Shown: positions 11,134-24,820, counted from the first letter of the stretch. The stretch: 64,000 bases of DNA from Ignelater luminosus (GCA_011009095.1 VTPC01091055.1:383648-447647), one strand, 5' to 3'. Numbers and translations: made by a program. The notes: generated by a model not told the origin, from the sequence alone.

Positions 11134-13554
11134 TAAAGCTAGTTTTACCACGACTTAGAAATGTCTATTGGCAGATGTGCAATCGGAATTGCAGTTTTTG
11201 TTAGTAAAAAGTGCTGATTTTCAAAATATCGTCCTTTCTCAATGACTCGGTAACCGTTGTAGATGAAAAACTGTAAGTCAACCCTCGTTTTCCAAGATGG
11301 CGCCCGTAACACAGCATGTAAAAGTCAAATCCTAATGTGACAAGACTATTTCTCAACTTACCTTGATGAAGTTTTTTGGAATCGCTAGTTATTATTAGTT
11401 ATATACAAAACGTAAACAGAAAAAGATCTTGGTTAGAACCCACGGGGAACCGTTTCGAAGTTTGAAACGTTTGCTAGGGGTTTTTTAAAGAATAGACGTA
11501 AAGGAAAGAATTAAAAAAGTCGACAAAAAGCGTATAAATAAATTTAAGTAGTTGCAATTGGAAGATCTATAAGTAATAGTGTTGTTACATTAACTTTCAG
11601 TCAATTGGAGTGCAGAAAATATTTGAACTTGCGTGTTAGTTAGAATGTTATTAGCTGCAAACCTTCACTTACCCTCTTTGAACTGTCAGTTGTATTCTTT
11701 TTTTAATTTGGATTTAATTTTTCAGACGTTTAAAACAGTTAAATTAAGTTTTTTCTTTGTTTTCACTGATTCCTAATTTCAGAAATTCATACTGGGTGAA
11801 CGTAAGATTTGTAAAACGTGTTTTAGTAGACCTGGAAGACCAGCAGTTTGGCAGTTGTACCTTTACTTTTTGCTGGTTTACCGTCATTGTGAATTAATTT
11901 TTTTAAACGAACCAGTGCTAATAACTCGGTTAAATAATTAACTTTTCAATGCAAAATTGAAAAATTGTTTTTCATCCTTTACAAGCTATAATTTTAAGTT
12001 GTGGATGAAAGACATGTACAGGCAACACATTCACATACAGACACCACCATTCCGAGCAAGCGAGTAAATCATTACATTGGAAAATTTATTATCCGGCTGA
12101 ACCTAGAAATAACAAGGCGTGTGTATATTTTATAAAAGGTGACTCCGACGAGAACCAGCTAGGTATAGAGGTATAGACTACAGGTTTTATAATATTTTTA
12201 ACGGTTGGCGAATTGAATTAGCAAACATAATGCAACACTTTTATTTCATTTTATCTTCCTAGAAGCGGGTGGTGAAAGTATAGACTTCGTGAGTTTGCTG
12301 CTCGTATTTTTCTGCGGTCGGCATTATAACTGCAAGCGTTATTATTAAGAGTATAAAGTTCGAATGCAAGTTACCGCTTTCATTCCGTGTAGACCAATTA
12401 TATTTATGGGCTATCAACACAATAAAACGATGCAAGCTTTTATGGCAAGTATAAGCTAATAGGTCTGTGCAGTTTATTCGCTGGCCTAGTTAGTTGCAAC
12501 AACAGTATTATACGAGCTTGTTCTTATTTTAAACGCTGCTCACAAAAACAAAGTCATGTAGGATGCCGCTATATTAAACGAAAACATGGGATAATAAAAC
12601 ATGGGGATTTCAACGTTAGGTCAAATATGAAACTGGGAACTTGGGCAAGATGAAATTTTAATTCTATATTTGGTGCATTTTACTGTGCACAAAAGTTTTA
12701 TCTCGGCGAAGATTTAATTAGCTAGAACAAATATTACATTTTTTAAAATTTGCAATTTTTGTTTAATTCAATTGCGCTTGTTCAAGAATTCTTATTAATT
12801 TGAAGAGGGCAACGTTGTTTATAAATTTATGATAAGTCAACTACAATCTTGTTTTTTGTTTTATGTATAAAGACTTTTTCGACAAAACGAGTATTTCTTT
12901 AAGCTAATATTAATTAGCGCCTTTCATGTAATTTCCTTATAAATACGTAATTACAAAGGATATAGCCTGCTTATTAGAGAGCAACTAAACAGGATAACTA
13001 TAGAGTTTTGAAATTAAATTATGCAGTCTTAAATAGAGCGTTTGCGACAATTTACTTGCATTTTAATAATTATATGCACGGATTCTGGAATTACACGTTA
13101 TCAATCATACCAAAGAAAAATTTTCGAAGTTAGCAAAATAGCAATTTTTAATTTTTTAATCTATGATTAAGGTCAGACTTTAAAGGAGAAAATTTTAAGA
13201 GTATAAATTATTTTTTTCAAATTGGAAAATGAAATGTCTTTGTGGTGGTGCCCTGGCTCCTTGGCTCTTTATAACGGACCGCCACTGGCAAAAGATGTGC
13301 TATAATAAGATGTAATTAGCATTTTGTTATGTACAGGGTTGCAAATTCAAAAAGAAATACAAGAACACACTGAAAGCACAGATTAAATACAACGCATGTA
13401 ACAAAAGCAAAAAGTGAACGTTACAAGGTCGTACATCATCTCAAACACAGGATCTAATTATTTGCATCACATTCCTCGATAAAAAGATTACACCTTTTCT
13501 GTCGTAAAGCTTTTTTCCTAGATTGCGGCAGTTTTGACATACAAGTTTAATTAA
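11134..13554. other. AT-rich non-genic DNA
   Basis: No coding exon, RNA gene or repeat with clear ends could be supported here. Open frames are all short and lack recognisable motifs. Confidence 0.4.
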
Positions 13555-13990
13555 ACACAAGAGATTTTGACACCTTGAAATGATGCATTCTACAGAAAAT
13601 GCGCAAGATTAACTTTTGCTGAATTGAAAGTAAAATATTTTTTTAATTTTTCAGTGGAGTAACAATTTTTTTAATGCAGGATGCTAGTCCACTCTCAATT
13701 CTCCACCTCTGAAAGGACATCACACCAAAACTATGTAGACTACTAGACACCCTATAGTAACAAACATGTAGAAAAATTCCATCCCAATATCTTGTTTTCT
13801 TGAAATATTGAGGAAACTAGAAATTTTAAATGAAACTTTGACACCTCGTATCTCAGAAATGGTGCACGTTAGGAAAAAAAGTTATATGAACAGAAAAGGC
13901 TTAATTCTTGTCGAGGAATGCACCTGCCGAGTATTTGCACTCATTTTCAATACACCCTACATGTTACCATAGTAACTCATAATGCCTTAG
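13555..13990 (+). repeat. Dispersed repeat family, copy B
   Basis: Shares ordered blocks with 7,070-7,790 in the same orientation, including 'acaaacatgtagaaaaattcca', 'gaaatattgaggaaactagaaa' and a 'cttaattcttgtcgaggaatgc' block. Part of it (about 13,800-13,945) matches about 28,000-28,140 as reverse complement. Non-coding, decayed. Confidence 0.6.
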
Positions 13991-16736
13991 GGTATTATGT
14001 ACTACCCGTGGTTTATTTGAAAATTTTGTCTGAGGAGGTCCTGTTTGATTAGAAAAGATTTTTTGGACATGAGATAGTAGACAAAAAGAAAATAATTATC
14101 ACGATTTAACATAAAATAATTTACAAATTGTTAGACCTTAACAAGAATAAACAATAAGGGTATGTTAGTGTGAGTTATGTAAGGATATAAAATAAAGCTT
14201 TATTTGCGACTGGAGAAATTGCCTTATACAAATGAAATAAAACTTGTCAGCTATTTTTGAAATTGTATCTTCGAATCGTACTCAAATGACCATTTTGTCA
14301 CTTAATATTGAAAATATGCATGAGCACTATTTTGAGACAGTTCGCATACGCAATATGTTCACACAAGTTCGAGAATCGTACCCCAGTGCGCAGAGCCCAA
14401 ATACGCCGAATTCTAACAAGTAATAGATGAATAATAGATAGATAAGTGGACGAGGCAGAAAAAATTTCGATCGTCAGTTATGACTTGGAAGGTTATGTTA
14501 TGTTATAGGTATTCAAAAAGAACGTTGCCAGATAGTGCTAGTGACTTGCCTTTTACTTCAACTGCGAAGTACTACTTCATACACAAAGCGTTGGGAATTC
14601 TACACCGTTTATAGGTATAACAAAGACAAAATATTTTTGCAGTCCGTTAGCCTCGTAAGAACAACAAATGAAGTACAGACACATTTACAATTACAACTGA
14701 AATCAAACGTCACAAATACAAAAAATATTTCTAGATTTACATTACAACTGTTCTGCATTCTTTCGAAAATTAATTTTATTCCAGCGAGAATTCCCCATAT
14801 TGAAATTTTATTTCCATGTCGTTTAATTAATATGAAGTTCTCGGATTGTTTTGAATCGGCAATCTTTAATGGCGTATCTTTTGGACATCTTTGTCGTGTT
14901 TAGCTTTCTCATTAATTATACAATTTATACGTAGTTGGTATACTACAGAGGGGATCGACCCGTTAACTGAATTATACGTTTCATGACAACATATTTTTAC
15001 ATTGATTAATATGTTAATTTCTGATACGTGACTGGTCGTTCTATCAGTGTATCTAATAGATAAAAGTTTTTTAAAAGGTGCAGCATGTCGAAACAAAATA
15101 TTCCTTCCCATGTATAATTCAATCAGTACCTATGTGTAAATAATGCCATGGCATGCACGTAATGGGCCTTAAGTCGCACGTAAGCAGTTGATATACCGGC
15201 CAACGGGTACTTTTAAGGTTATTGAGAAAATATTCAGTCGCGTGCTGCTGCTTGCCTGCTTGTATTCTTTTATTACTATAAAGCGAAGAGCAGAAAAAAT
15301 GTCTACACTTTTTATTTTATAATAATTATAGATCGCCGCTCTCTGCTCCTGCTCCTGCTCCTGATGTTGCGCTTGCTGATGGGCAACTAAAATAATGATA
15401 ATTACTAGGTTCTACTTCCGGGCATTTTTAAAATTCAAATTCTTTTAACATTGTTGCTCGGATAAACCAAGCAAAATAAGAAGAATTTAAATGACGCGCC
15501 AACATGATGTTATACTAATTTGGCGCTACTAAAAATAAATCTGCATGCTTTCTTTCTTTCCTTTTTCTCTCCCTCTGTCCTTATTTTCTTTTTATTTTTG
15601 TCGAATTATTAAAAACAAATGTATAGATCGTCTTTTAAGTTTAGTTGTAATGGGCCATTAAATTTTATTGGTATTATACGAATGTTACAGTCATCCCACC
15701 TGTATCAAACGGTAAAAATATTTTTACATACATTGATTATAATCGGTTAACACGTTTTCGTTTTGATTTAGATTTCTGTCAAACGAAAATGTTTTCTAAA
15801 CATTTTTTTTATAAATTATAACTAAGGGCATTGTAATTACTTAGATCATAACGCCTTCTATTTAATAATAATAATTAGCGAACTTGTTCTTGATTGTCTT
15901 CCACGAATTTGCTCATAATATTATGTGCATGCATAGCACTCGTCGTTCAAGTGAGTGTTGCACAGTTAAATTAACGCAAAGTGAAGCTGGAGCTGGTTGA
16001 TTTTGCAGAATATGTGAATGCGTGAGATTTGCATGACCAAATCGCCTCACATCTCTTTCTTTTGCTGTCAAATCTGCTTTTTCGTTGTTATCACTTATTT
16101 AGCTGTGATCAGGTATCAGTTGATTGTTTTTTTGAATTGGACAAAATAGTGCATTAGGCAAAATGGAATTAGACGAATTGGGACTAGACGAAATGGAAGG
16201 AACCTCTCCCAAAACCGTGAATATAGAGGTACTTAAAAGTCAATAATGCAACATAATTACAGCATCATTTTTGCACAAATGAAAGCTGAGTTGTATTAAT
16301 AAAGGAATTGATCAAACTCTTGAGGATATCGGTTCATTTTACTCAATTTTATATTTTCTGGCGTTTTAATAATTTGTATGGCCTGACTTAATTTTTTTCT
16401 CATTTGCTCTATTTTCTTTCGGCCGAATGCTACCAACTTGAAACATGTTTCTGAAGAGATAATTTCCTAAACATTCTGAATTCTTTCCCAGCATTCATTT
16501 TTGTTTTTTTGTCATACCGTGTATTGATTGATCCCATGTTTTTAAGAATATGCCATACATTTGAATTCCTTTCTTATTTAAAAGAGTTAGTTGGGGCTTC
16601 AATGAAGATTATATAAAATAATTTCCACAGAAACAAGCGATTAATCAATCAACTTTCAAGAGTCACATAGTACATCGGTAGCAGTATTATCTTATTGATT
16701 ATTATGTAGTAACTAACCAATCTAATGTAATGCAGG
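13991..16736. other. Non-genic DNA
   Basis: No gene supported. A 122-codon open frame at 14,535-14,903 (+) has no recognisable domain, no splice partners and the base composition of its surroundings, so it is probably chance. A short GCTCCT tandem run is present near 15,343-15,362. Confidence 0.4.
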
Positions 16737-17560
16737 TTAGAAGCCTGCACAGTCCGGGTCTTTTAGTCGGACCTTTACACGGCCCGTCCGGAAGCTCGGG
16801 TTTAGGTCGGGCTAGATCTCATTTTAAAAATTCATCGGGCCTGCGTCGGGTCGATCAAGCCGTTCAGGCTTATCATGTTTTTCCGGCCTATCAGGCTTGT
16901 CGGACCTGCGAGCTTATCAGGTAGGTCGTGCTTTTCAGGCCGTTTATCTTCGTACTAATCCGAGACTGATCGGACCGAGGTCTTTTTCGCACTGAATCGT
17001 ATTGAACCGCACCGGAGGATTATTGTACAGACTTGGACAAGCGTTATTTTCGAAATCAACCGGACAAGCATTGTTTTGATACTGAGTCGAAGAGAATTCT
17101 CGTATACTATACCACACCAAGAACTTTCTCTTGCTGAGTTAAACGAGCGTTATTTTTGTACGGATTAAGGTGGTCGTTATTTTTATACTGAACCAAAGTG
17201 GTAAAGTTTCTTACTCTACCGCAGATGCCTGCACGAGCCAGATTTCTTGTTCTGGCCTCTTGAGTCGTTCAGTGCTTTCGGACCTGTCCAGCTTCCGACC
17301 CTGTCGGGTGCCGTTCGGACCTCCCGGCCCTGTCGGGTCGTTCAGGGTTCTCTAATCTATTCGGCTTTTCGGTCCTGTCGAGTCATTCGGGCCTCTCGAG
17401 TCATTCAGAGGTCTCGGGCCCTTTTGATCTTCAGGAACTATCGGGGGGCCGTTCGGGCCTGTCAAACTTTCCTGGACGATCAAAACGTTAGCGGGTTCTT
17501 TTCGGGCAGCGTCAACTTTACTCCTAGTCGGACCAAACCTGGAAATTTCGGCCCGTGCAA
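16737..17560. repeat. GC-rich degenerate short-unit array 1
   Basis: An island of high GC in AT-rich DNA, built of imperfect 9-12 bp units around 'tcgggcctgtcgg'. It begins at 'gcctgcacagtccgggt' and has an AT-rich interruption (about 16,960-17,230). The first ~150 bp align with the start of the second array at 43,826, including 'cctttacacg', 'ttcaggtttggg'-like and 'gggccgttc'-like blocks. Open frames of 61-136 codons here are Gly/Pro/Ser-rich artefacts of the unit. Family unknown. Confidence 0.75.
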
Positions 17561-17767
17561 GACTTTAATGCTGATTGTTTCAGATATTCCAAGGATTGCA
17601 AATCATAATGTTGCATTAATTTCTTTTTATTCCAGAAACAGAGGCTCAAAAACCTAAGACCAGATCGTTTCAAAATTAACTGTACTTCCAATATAAATAA
17701 AATGTGTGAAGGTTAAAACTACTTTAATAAGCAAACAAGAATTGACAAGAAGAAAATTGTCTAAAAG

Positions 17768-17800
17768 ACATACTTTGCGGGGTGGCATACCCCGCCAGGG
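17768..17800. repeat. GC hairpin
   Basis: GCGGGGT and ACCCCGC flank a five-base GGCAT loop near 17,778-17,796 in otherwise AT-rich DNA. Such a hairpin resembles the subterminal hairpin of Helitron 3' ends, but I see no CTRR end or matching TC start, so this stays a simple hairpin. Confidence 0.4.
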
Positions 17801-17906
17801 GCGTCATGGCTAAAATGAAGCTGATATCAAAATTTAAGTTAATTGACAAATATACAATTGTCGTTCAAAAATGACATTCACAACTGTTTTCACATTTACC
17901 TATACG

Positions 17907-19123
17907 CTGTCTCATTTCTATAATTCCAATCCATTTCAAATTTTTAGGGTTTAAATTGGATGCACTGTTATACCCCAAACTTATTGATGTTGGTGTCACT
18001 ATTTTTAGTTACAAATTTTTCACTACAAAACTTTCTGTCAAACAAATGTTGCATAATAAGTTTTGTTAAAATGCAGTAAATTTGTTTTTATGTGCAAATC
18101 ATTTTCATTGCAATTCATATTGAAGTAATGAACACGAAAAATAAATTTCTAACAAAGGTAATTTTGAAATATGAGAACGTTTTTGAATGAAAGAAAGAAT
18201 TTCAGATTTAGTTTAGTTAGATTTAGATTAAACATATTAGTTAAACATAAGACTAATTAATTAACAGCAAATCAAAGAACAACAGTAATCTAATGGGAGT
18301 AGCACAATAAGCCATAAGCTAACAGGCTGCAGTGTACTGGAATTGGATAGCTTCCAGGAAAAAAAAATAGAATAGATTTCTACGTAAACTTCAGTTAGCA
18401 GATAAAGAAGAATATTGTTTATTTCCAGCTCTGTTTTCATCAGAATTTGAAATTTTTCATGACATTTTAGATATTGTAGATATTTCTGATTTTTGAATTA
18501 ATAATATGTTGTTGACACAAAACTTTTCTGTCATTTATCTTTTTGTATAGAAAGCCATATCCAAAATAATTCTATGTAGTAATGCTCTCGATCCATCATA
18601 TTACTTCTGTTTTACGTGTTCTAGTAAACTATTTAAAGCACAAATTTTCCTTAATCCTAACCTATCGAAAATTACCCTTGATAATTCTTCCCTTAAATAA
18701 TAGTTATTAATCCAAATGCTCCTTTTCTTTGTCCCTGTTTTTGAATCTTGTATTTTTTTTTAATTTTTAATTATGTTATAACTTACTTTTTGTTAACAAT
18801 GTGTTTTTCAATATAAACCATGATACAAACCTTACCGTACATTCAACGTTTCATATAGTCTCGAATATTGCTCTTTGGGTGACATTTGGAGTTTTAATTC
18901 TAAAAATTGTGCTTGGCTTTTCAAAACTGATCTTTTTAATTTGGCATCTAGAAGATTTTTCCTTTTTCTAGAGTGCAACTCAGACATGTGTTCTTGTTTT
19001 AAATGACAATCTAACCTCTGCTGATTTCAAATAAAAACAAACAATCTGATACTACCAACATTTCTGAAAAGGTATTGTTACCAACACGATAAAAATTTAG
19101 CAGGAATTATAGAAACGAGACAG
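17907..19123. mobile_element. Non-autonomous TIR element, long copy
   Basis: CTGTCTCATTTCTATAATTCC at the left end is matched at the right end by the reverse complement of CTGTCTCGTTTCTATAATTCC (one mismatch in 21). Both subterminal regions recur, in opposite orientation, in a 0.4-kb relative at about 45,822-46,229. No transposase frame is visible in the 1.2-kb interior, so it depends on a helper element. The flanks are AT-rich and no target duplication could be fixed. Confidence 0.8.
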
Positions 19124-21982
19124 AGTTATATTAGAAAAATGACATTATACAAATAAAACGATATCAAGGCACTCGAGTTTCCCCGTGAGGGGCCTTCAAA
19201 GTTTATTAAAAAATTCTGATTTTTTATAGATAACTCGAAAACGCTTGGTCGGATTTGAATAAGATTTGCTATGTAAACATTTCCATGCTAGAATCATTAT
19301 ACTGTGTAGAGAAGTATTTGAAATTCGTTGTCAGTGACGTCGGTTTAAGAACCACTGTAGCCATTTTTAAGTAAAAACGACTATACCATTGATTTTTGAG
19401 CTCAATTGGTATAAAAATTTGATTTGGCGTTTAATTTCTGAAGATAAGTTATTCTTATGATTTTTTTTCTTTTTCTTTTGGTTTTCTAGTAAAAATAGCA
19501 TTTACATTTGCTTGTTTTTAATTAAACCAGCATTGGTTAGTATACCTCGTACTTGCAATATTATAGAAGGGTATTATCAACAGATTTTGTAACATAACAG
19601 CAATTTCTAAAACTTTGTATTTTATTGAACTGAAAATTGATGCTTTCGATAGATTATCACTGTCAATCACTGTTGTCATTCCTAGCTTCAATTTTTGAGC
19701 TACTGCTAATTATTAATTTATGAAAACAGATTTGACATTTTCTGATGCTGTGAATTTTTAGGTCAGCGAAAGAATTCTTTGGATTCTGTCAAAAATTCCA
19801 TTTGAAAAAGTATATGAAAAACCTCATGAAACAAACATTCATCAAAATTGTGTTTCGCGAAGATTTACGACTAATTTGGCAGTATGGTTCAACGAATGAG
19901 CATTTTATTTTGGAAAATTACTGAATGATGCTAGTCAACATTTGGAGTATGAATGGGGGCGTACACCAAATTATATAAAATTTTAAAATGAATGGCTTAT
20001 AATTTATAAATAGTAACATGTTAACGGACGCAAAACTTTATGTAAACAAACATGTTGCAGCCCAAATTACTTTTTTGAGGAAATTCTTATAGTTTTAAAA
20101 TTCCGATGACTTGACATTGGTGCACCTCGACGAAACCACACGAATCTGCGGTCAGCACCATAGAAAGCAAATTTCATATTTTAACTGTTTTGAAGTTTTT
20201 CAAAATAAATAGAATTACCCTATACACATTTGAATCAACCAACTACACAAAACAGAAATAGTGATAAGGATACGTCATTTATTAGAAAATCCTAATATTT
20301 TATTTTGACTGTATGCTGTTCGTGTCCTTTTTGCATGAGGGTTGGCTAACTTGTTATATCTGAAATATATGTTGTGTGTTAAGGTTGACTGTTTAATTAA
20401 TTTCTGAGTAAAACAATAAAAACACGTAGTCAAAGGTATCATTTTTACGTAATTGAAAAGATAATTTCCTAATTATTAATCTTAGCAACTCTGTCAGCTC
20501 TAACCTAGGTTAGGTTTTAAGTTGTTAATAATGTTAGAGTGAAAATAATATAACTAATAAGCTCGGTGCCATAAACTTGAAACATTTATTTCCAAAATCG
20601 AGCCACGTGCGAAATCTTTATGTATTCTTTCTCAATATTAACCGATTAGTAAAGCATGACAATTTTCGACGTTCACATTATAGATTTTTTTAATGATATA
20701 AACATTCCTTTACTATTTATCTCGAAATTTATATCATTCTGTGTAGAAAGACGTTGGCAGTGATAAAACGTTAGTTGGGAATAGTGGTAGAATGTTCGGC
20801 GATATAACAGCCATCATCATCATCATCATCACGGGTCACCTTGACTTGGATATAAGCGCGTCGCTGCCCTGAATCATCCCGCACATCATGTTTTTACCTG
20901 CTGGATTTCGTTTTATATATCCTTGACTAGCCACAATCCTACATATAAATCAGTCTCGTGTAAAAATGCTCTTCCAAATCTTCTCTTTCGGGTCTGTAAT
21001 AATAGAAGAGATCCGCATTGAAAATTACGGTCAACAGTTTCTTTGTATTTTTGTCGAAATTTTTAGTTTCTAAAATTACCTAAAAGAAAAGACATCCGAA
21101 ATAAGTTTTTATATTTTGATAAAAATGTCTCATTTACGTACACCAAAAGTAGAGACGAAAAAAGTGAATATTTCAGAATAGGTTAAGTTGGTTTTATTTA
21201 TTTCTTCCTATCTTGTATACCTTATTTACGTTTTTCTCTATAGATACTTTTACGATGCGTACAGTTGTAGAATTCTAAACAGTTAGAGAAAGACATAAAA
21301 GTTTCGTTATTTTATTAGATGGGCATTCAACGAATGGAAATGAAAACTGGCCAAGCCTTAAATACTACTAAAAGAATTTTTTATTAACGAGTTAGGATAA
21401 ATAAGTTGAGATTTATTTAACGCATCAGTATGCCTTAATGGGATTCCATTAACAACCACAGGCGTTTACGAAAATTAAAAATAACGACTGTTGAAACAAT
21501 TGCATTATTGTGGTTTATTTCATTCTGCTAGGATACATACCTCCAAAATTGTCTTATTGGTCAGCCGTAACGTGATAATGACACGAGTTAACGCAAAAGA
21601 TTGGCCAACTTCCTACGTAGATAACTTGCGACAACGGAAATTTATAAATAAAATAACTGAAATTTTTATTGTTCGTAAAGATCACGATCTTTGCATTGGC
21701 TACATCGTCAAGTCTGCATTAGCTAAGATCACTTTATTAAGATAATAATGTAGAATAATTTCAATAACCTTGTATGATTTTAATTATTCATTTTTGTAGC
21801 AAAAATACATTTTTTGATTTACATTTTAAAATCAGCAGAGAATTGGCAACATGAGGTATCAGCAGCTTACAAAAACAAAATTTTCAGTTTTGCTATGTAT
21901 CAAAATAAAAATTTTTCTTTGTTGTGCTGTCGACTTAACAAAAATAGACTATAGCCTACCCTACTGTTTTATAAATTGAAAC
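19124..21982. other. Non-genic DNA with a CAT microsatellite
   Basis: No gene supported. A pure CAT/ATC run lies at about 20,812-20,831. The rest is AT-rich, with short frames lacking motifs. Confidence 0.4.
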
Positions 21983-23860
21983 CAGGGCCGACGCAAGCGG
22001 GTGCAAATGAGGCAACTTACCATAGGAGTCGCGGTGATTAGGCATAAGTACAGCGAAGAATAAGGCAACTGAGACTGACGTTAACCGCACCACGCATCAC
22101 CTTGTTTAAGAAATTCTGCAATTCTCTACATCTCAAATGGTATGGTTTGGTTACTTAGTGTCTACGAGTGTTTGGAGTATATTCCCCGCGTTCTTCCAAA
22201 ATGTTCAGCGTTCTTTCCAGAATATTCAGACATTTAATAACATTATCAAATCCAATATCTGTGTAAGTCCCCAATTTCAATTTGCAAATTTATAATTTTG
22301 TAGATTCTAGACGTACTTTTTGTACGACCAGCGGAGCGCGTAGAGCCACGGTCTATCTAAAGATTTTTCTGCGTTTCGAATGGCATCGCATAATTCGTAA
22401 TTTCAAACTAATAATCTGTTGGTTATTTAGTGCCTACGAACATCTAGGGCAAACTTCCGCCGTTTTCCCCAGGATTTCCAGGCATTTAAAAATATTATGA
22501 AAATCCATATCTGTAAGTCCCTGAATTCGATTTGTAACTTTATAGTTTTGTGAATTCTAGACGTACTTTTTCTACAGTTAGCGTAGCGCCTCTGATCATC
22601 CCAATATTTTTTTACATTTTGAACTAGTAATCGGTTGGTTATTTGGTCTCTATAAGCGTTTATAGCAGATTTCCAGCGTTTTTGCCGGAATTCGCAGACA
22701 TTATTGGTAACATCATGAAAGCTTTTAAGTACTTTCTGTACGGTTCGAGAGGTGCCACGAATTATCTAAACTAGGGTCGGGAGAAATAAAGCAATTTGCC
22801 ATAGGCACCGTCGTTACTAGACGCTGCATAGTGGCGAAGAAGACAACTGAAACTGACATTAAACGCACCACACACAATCATGCTTTTCACGCAAAGGCGT
22901 CTTAAAGAATTTTGTCATAGGTGCCAAATGCCTTGTAATTGAAACAGATAACAAATATCTGAATGGATTGATCATAATCAAAAACCTGAGCAGTGATTTT
23001 TTGATTAATGATATTTTTATGGAACGAGAATTCAAGTTGGCATTACATTTGTTAACTAAAACCAAGCGTCGTTAATAATAATATGCTGTGAAAGGGGGTC
23101 ATAGCAAACACCTCAAGATTGTTTGTGTTCAGGAGCAAGAGTAATTAGCATCGCTGTTGGTGAAAGGTTCTTGGACGATGGACAGCAAACGTTAATTTTC
23201 GCAAAAGTAAAGGCAACACTTTTCAAAGCGCTTTGTTCGATGTTGACAGCGCGTAAGTCTGATTGCTGCACAAGAATTAAACTGACGCAAAAATTACATT
23301 TATGGGTAATTGAAATTAAATCTTCCTGCGCTTTAAAATCAGTCAATTTTGTCATAGAGAAGACACTTCTTGCCTGTCCTAGGGTGTTAGGGTATTTGGC
23401 GCCTGCAGCAGAACAAAGTGGAGCGTGGTGCGTTTAATGTCAGTTTTACTCATCTTATTCCCAATTATGCAGCGGTTAGTCACTGAGGTTCCTATAGAAA
23501 GTTGCGTCATTTGTACATTGTTGCGCCGATCCTACTTCAGATAATCCATGGCACAACGCTAATCGTACAAAAAGTACGTCTAGAATGTCTAAAACTGGTA
23601 AGTTGCAAATTGAATTTAAGGAATTGCAGAAATGGGTTTTCATAATGCTTGAGATTCTGCAAAGAATTCATAGAATAACGCTGTAAATCTACTAGAACCA
23701 CTGGAAGACACTAAATAACCAAGAGATTGTTAGTTTGAAATTATGAATTAAATAATGCCACTGGAAACGCAGAGGAATCTGTAGATAATCCGTAGTAGTG
23801 TGCCGATTATACAAAATGGACGTGTAGAATTTCCAAAACTGTTGCAAATTGAACCCTCCG
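21983..23860. repeat. Modular repeat with inverted ends and tandem sub-units
   Basis: Module A (about 21,986-22,096, starting 'gggccgacgcaa' and ending 'ccgcaccacgc') recurs directly at about 22,770-22,875 and inverted at about 23,418-23,545. Module C, with landmarks 'tggttatttagtgcctacga' and 'attctagacgtactttttgta', occurs about three times in tandem (22,140-22,740, spacing roughly 215-270 bp) and inverted at 23,560-23,850. A further A-B-C copy is at 35,866-36,120. Overlapping open frames on both strands at 23,113-23,437 lie inside and look like artefacts. Probably a non-autonomous mobile family; class undetermined. Confidence 0.65.
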
Positions 23861-24203
23861 TTACAATATACTTACTCTACAATAAGACCCTTTTTGGTCC
23901 TAGCCCAACTAGTGATAATAAGTGACAGTTCACCGACCTTCAAAACGTGTCCAAAATCACATTCAAAACTACGGTCGGCGTCGCAACAGTCAATTGTTAA
24001 GAATTCTTTCATTTCTAATATACATATTGGTATAGGTGTAAGTCATCGACCAAGAGATGGCGCTAAATTTCGTCAAAGACTTCTAACATTAAATTATTGT
24101 TTCTGACGATAATGTTTCATTGTTGTGGCAACGCAACGCTCTGATCATTCTCGTACTAGTTTTTAAGATTGTCAATAGAGGTCGCAGCGATTGTGGATTG
24201 CTC

Positions 24204-24820
24204 AAAGCCAGTTGACAAAGTACCGACACCAAACAAAAAGCGATCGCAAATTGAACTCAATAACGATTTTCTCTCTGTCAGAGGCGTTGCTGTTCTATAT
24301 CGAATTTGACAAATTTAAACGTCATTTTATAAGTTTGAGCTTATTAAAATTTAAATTTCAGAAAAATAACTTTAAATATGCCTATTGCATATTGAACGTG
24401 TTTTTGGTGACTTAACTCTTTATTTCTGATCTGATGGTACAAATTACACGACCGAGTTATTTGGGTTAACCCAGCTTATTCGAAAAACGGTTACGCACCC
24501 ACTACAAAATCTTTTTTACAGCAATTTATAAAAAATAATTGTGAAAGTGATGAAAATGATATTTAGGAAATATAAAATATTCACGCTCATACAAACTTTG
24601 CAAAGAATCATGAACAATACGCAACAACGAGGCATTTATAATTGCTTTTATCTAAGATTTAAATTTTAATAACGTCAAACCTATAACTGACGTTAAAATT
24701 TGTCAAATTAAACGTCGAATAACAGCGCCTCTAGCGGGGTGGGGGAATTGCTAATGAGCCCAATTTGCAACCGTTTTTTTGTTTGGTGTCGGTACTTTGT
24801 ATCACAATCAACTGGCTTTG
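24204..24820. mobile_element. Fold-back MITE
   Basis: The left end CAAAGCCAGTTGACAAAGTA, continuing with a 'ccgacaccaaacaaaaa' block, pairs with the right end 'tttttgtttggtgtcggtac' through 'aactggctttg', with an extra 9 nt in the right arm. A second inner pair (about 24,283-24,345 with 24,670-24,735) extends the inverted repeat to roughly 150 bp per arm. The interior is AT-rich and non-coding. Confidence 0.8.

Noticed and set aside
14535-14903. 122-codon plus-strand open frame
   Set aside because: No motif, no flanking splice partners, and ordinary composition; probably chance.
17170-17657. 136-codon open frame in the first GC-rich array
   Set aside because: Same repeat artefact: composition follows the 'cgggcctgtcgg' unit and no domain is present.
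17768-17800. Helitron 3' end at a GC hairpin
   Set aside because: No CTRR terminus, no matching TC start and no Rep/helicase sequence were found.
20812-20831. CAT repeat as a His-tag-like coding tract
   Set aside because: Simple microsatellite in a region without an extended open frame.
23113-23437. Overlapping 104- and 80-codon frames on opposite strands
   Set aside because: They lie inside the modular repeat, overlap each other and have no recognisable domain.
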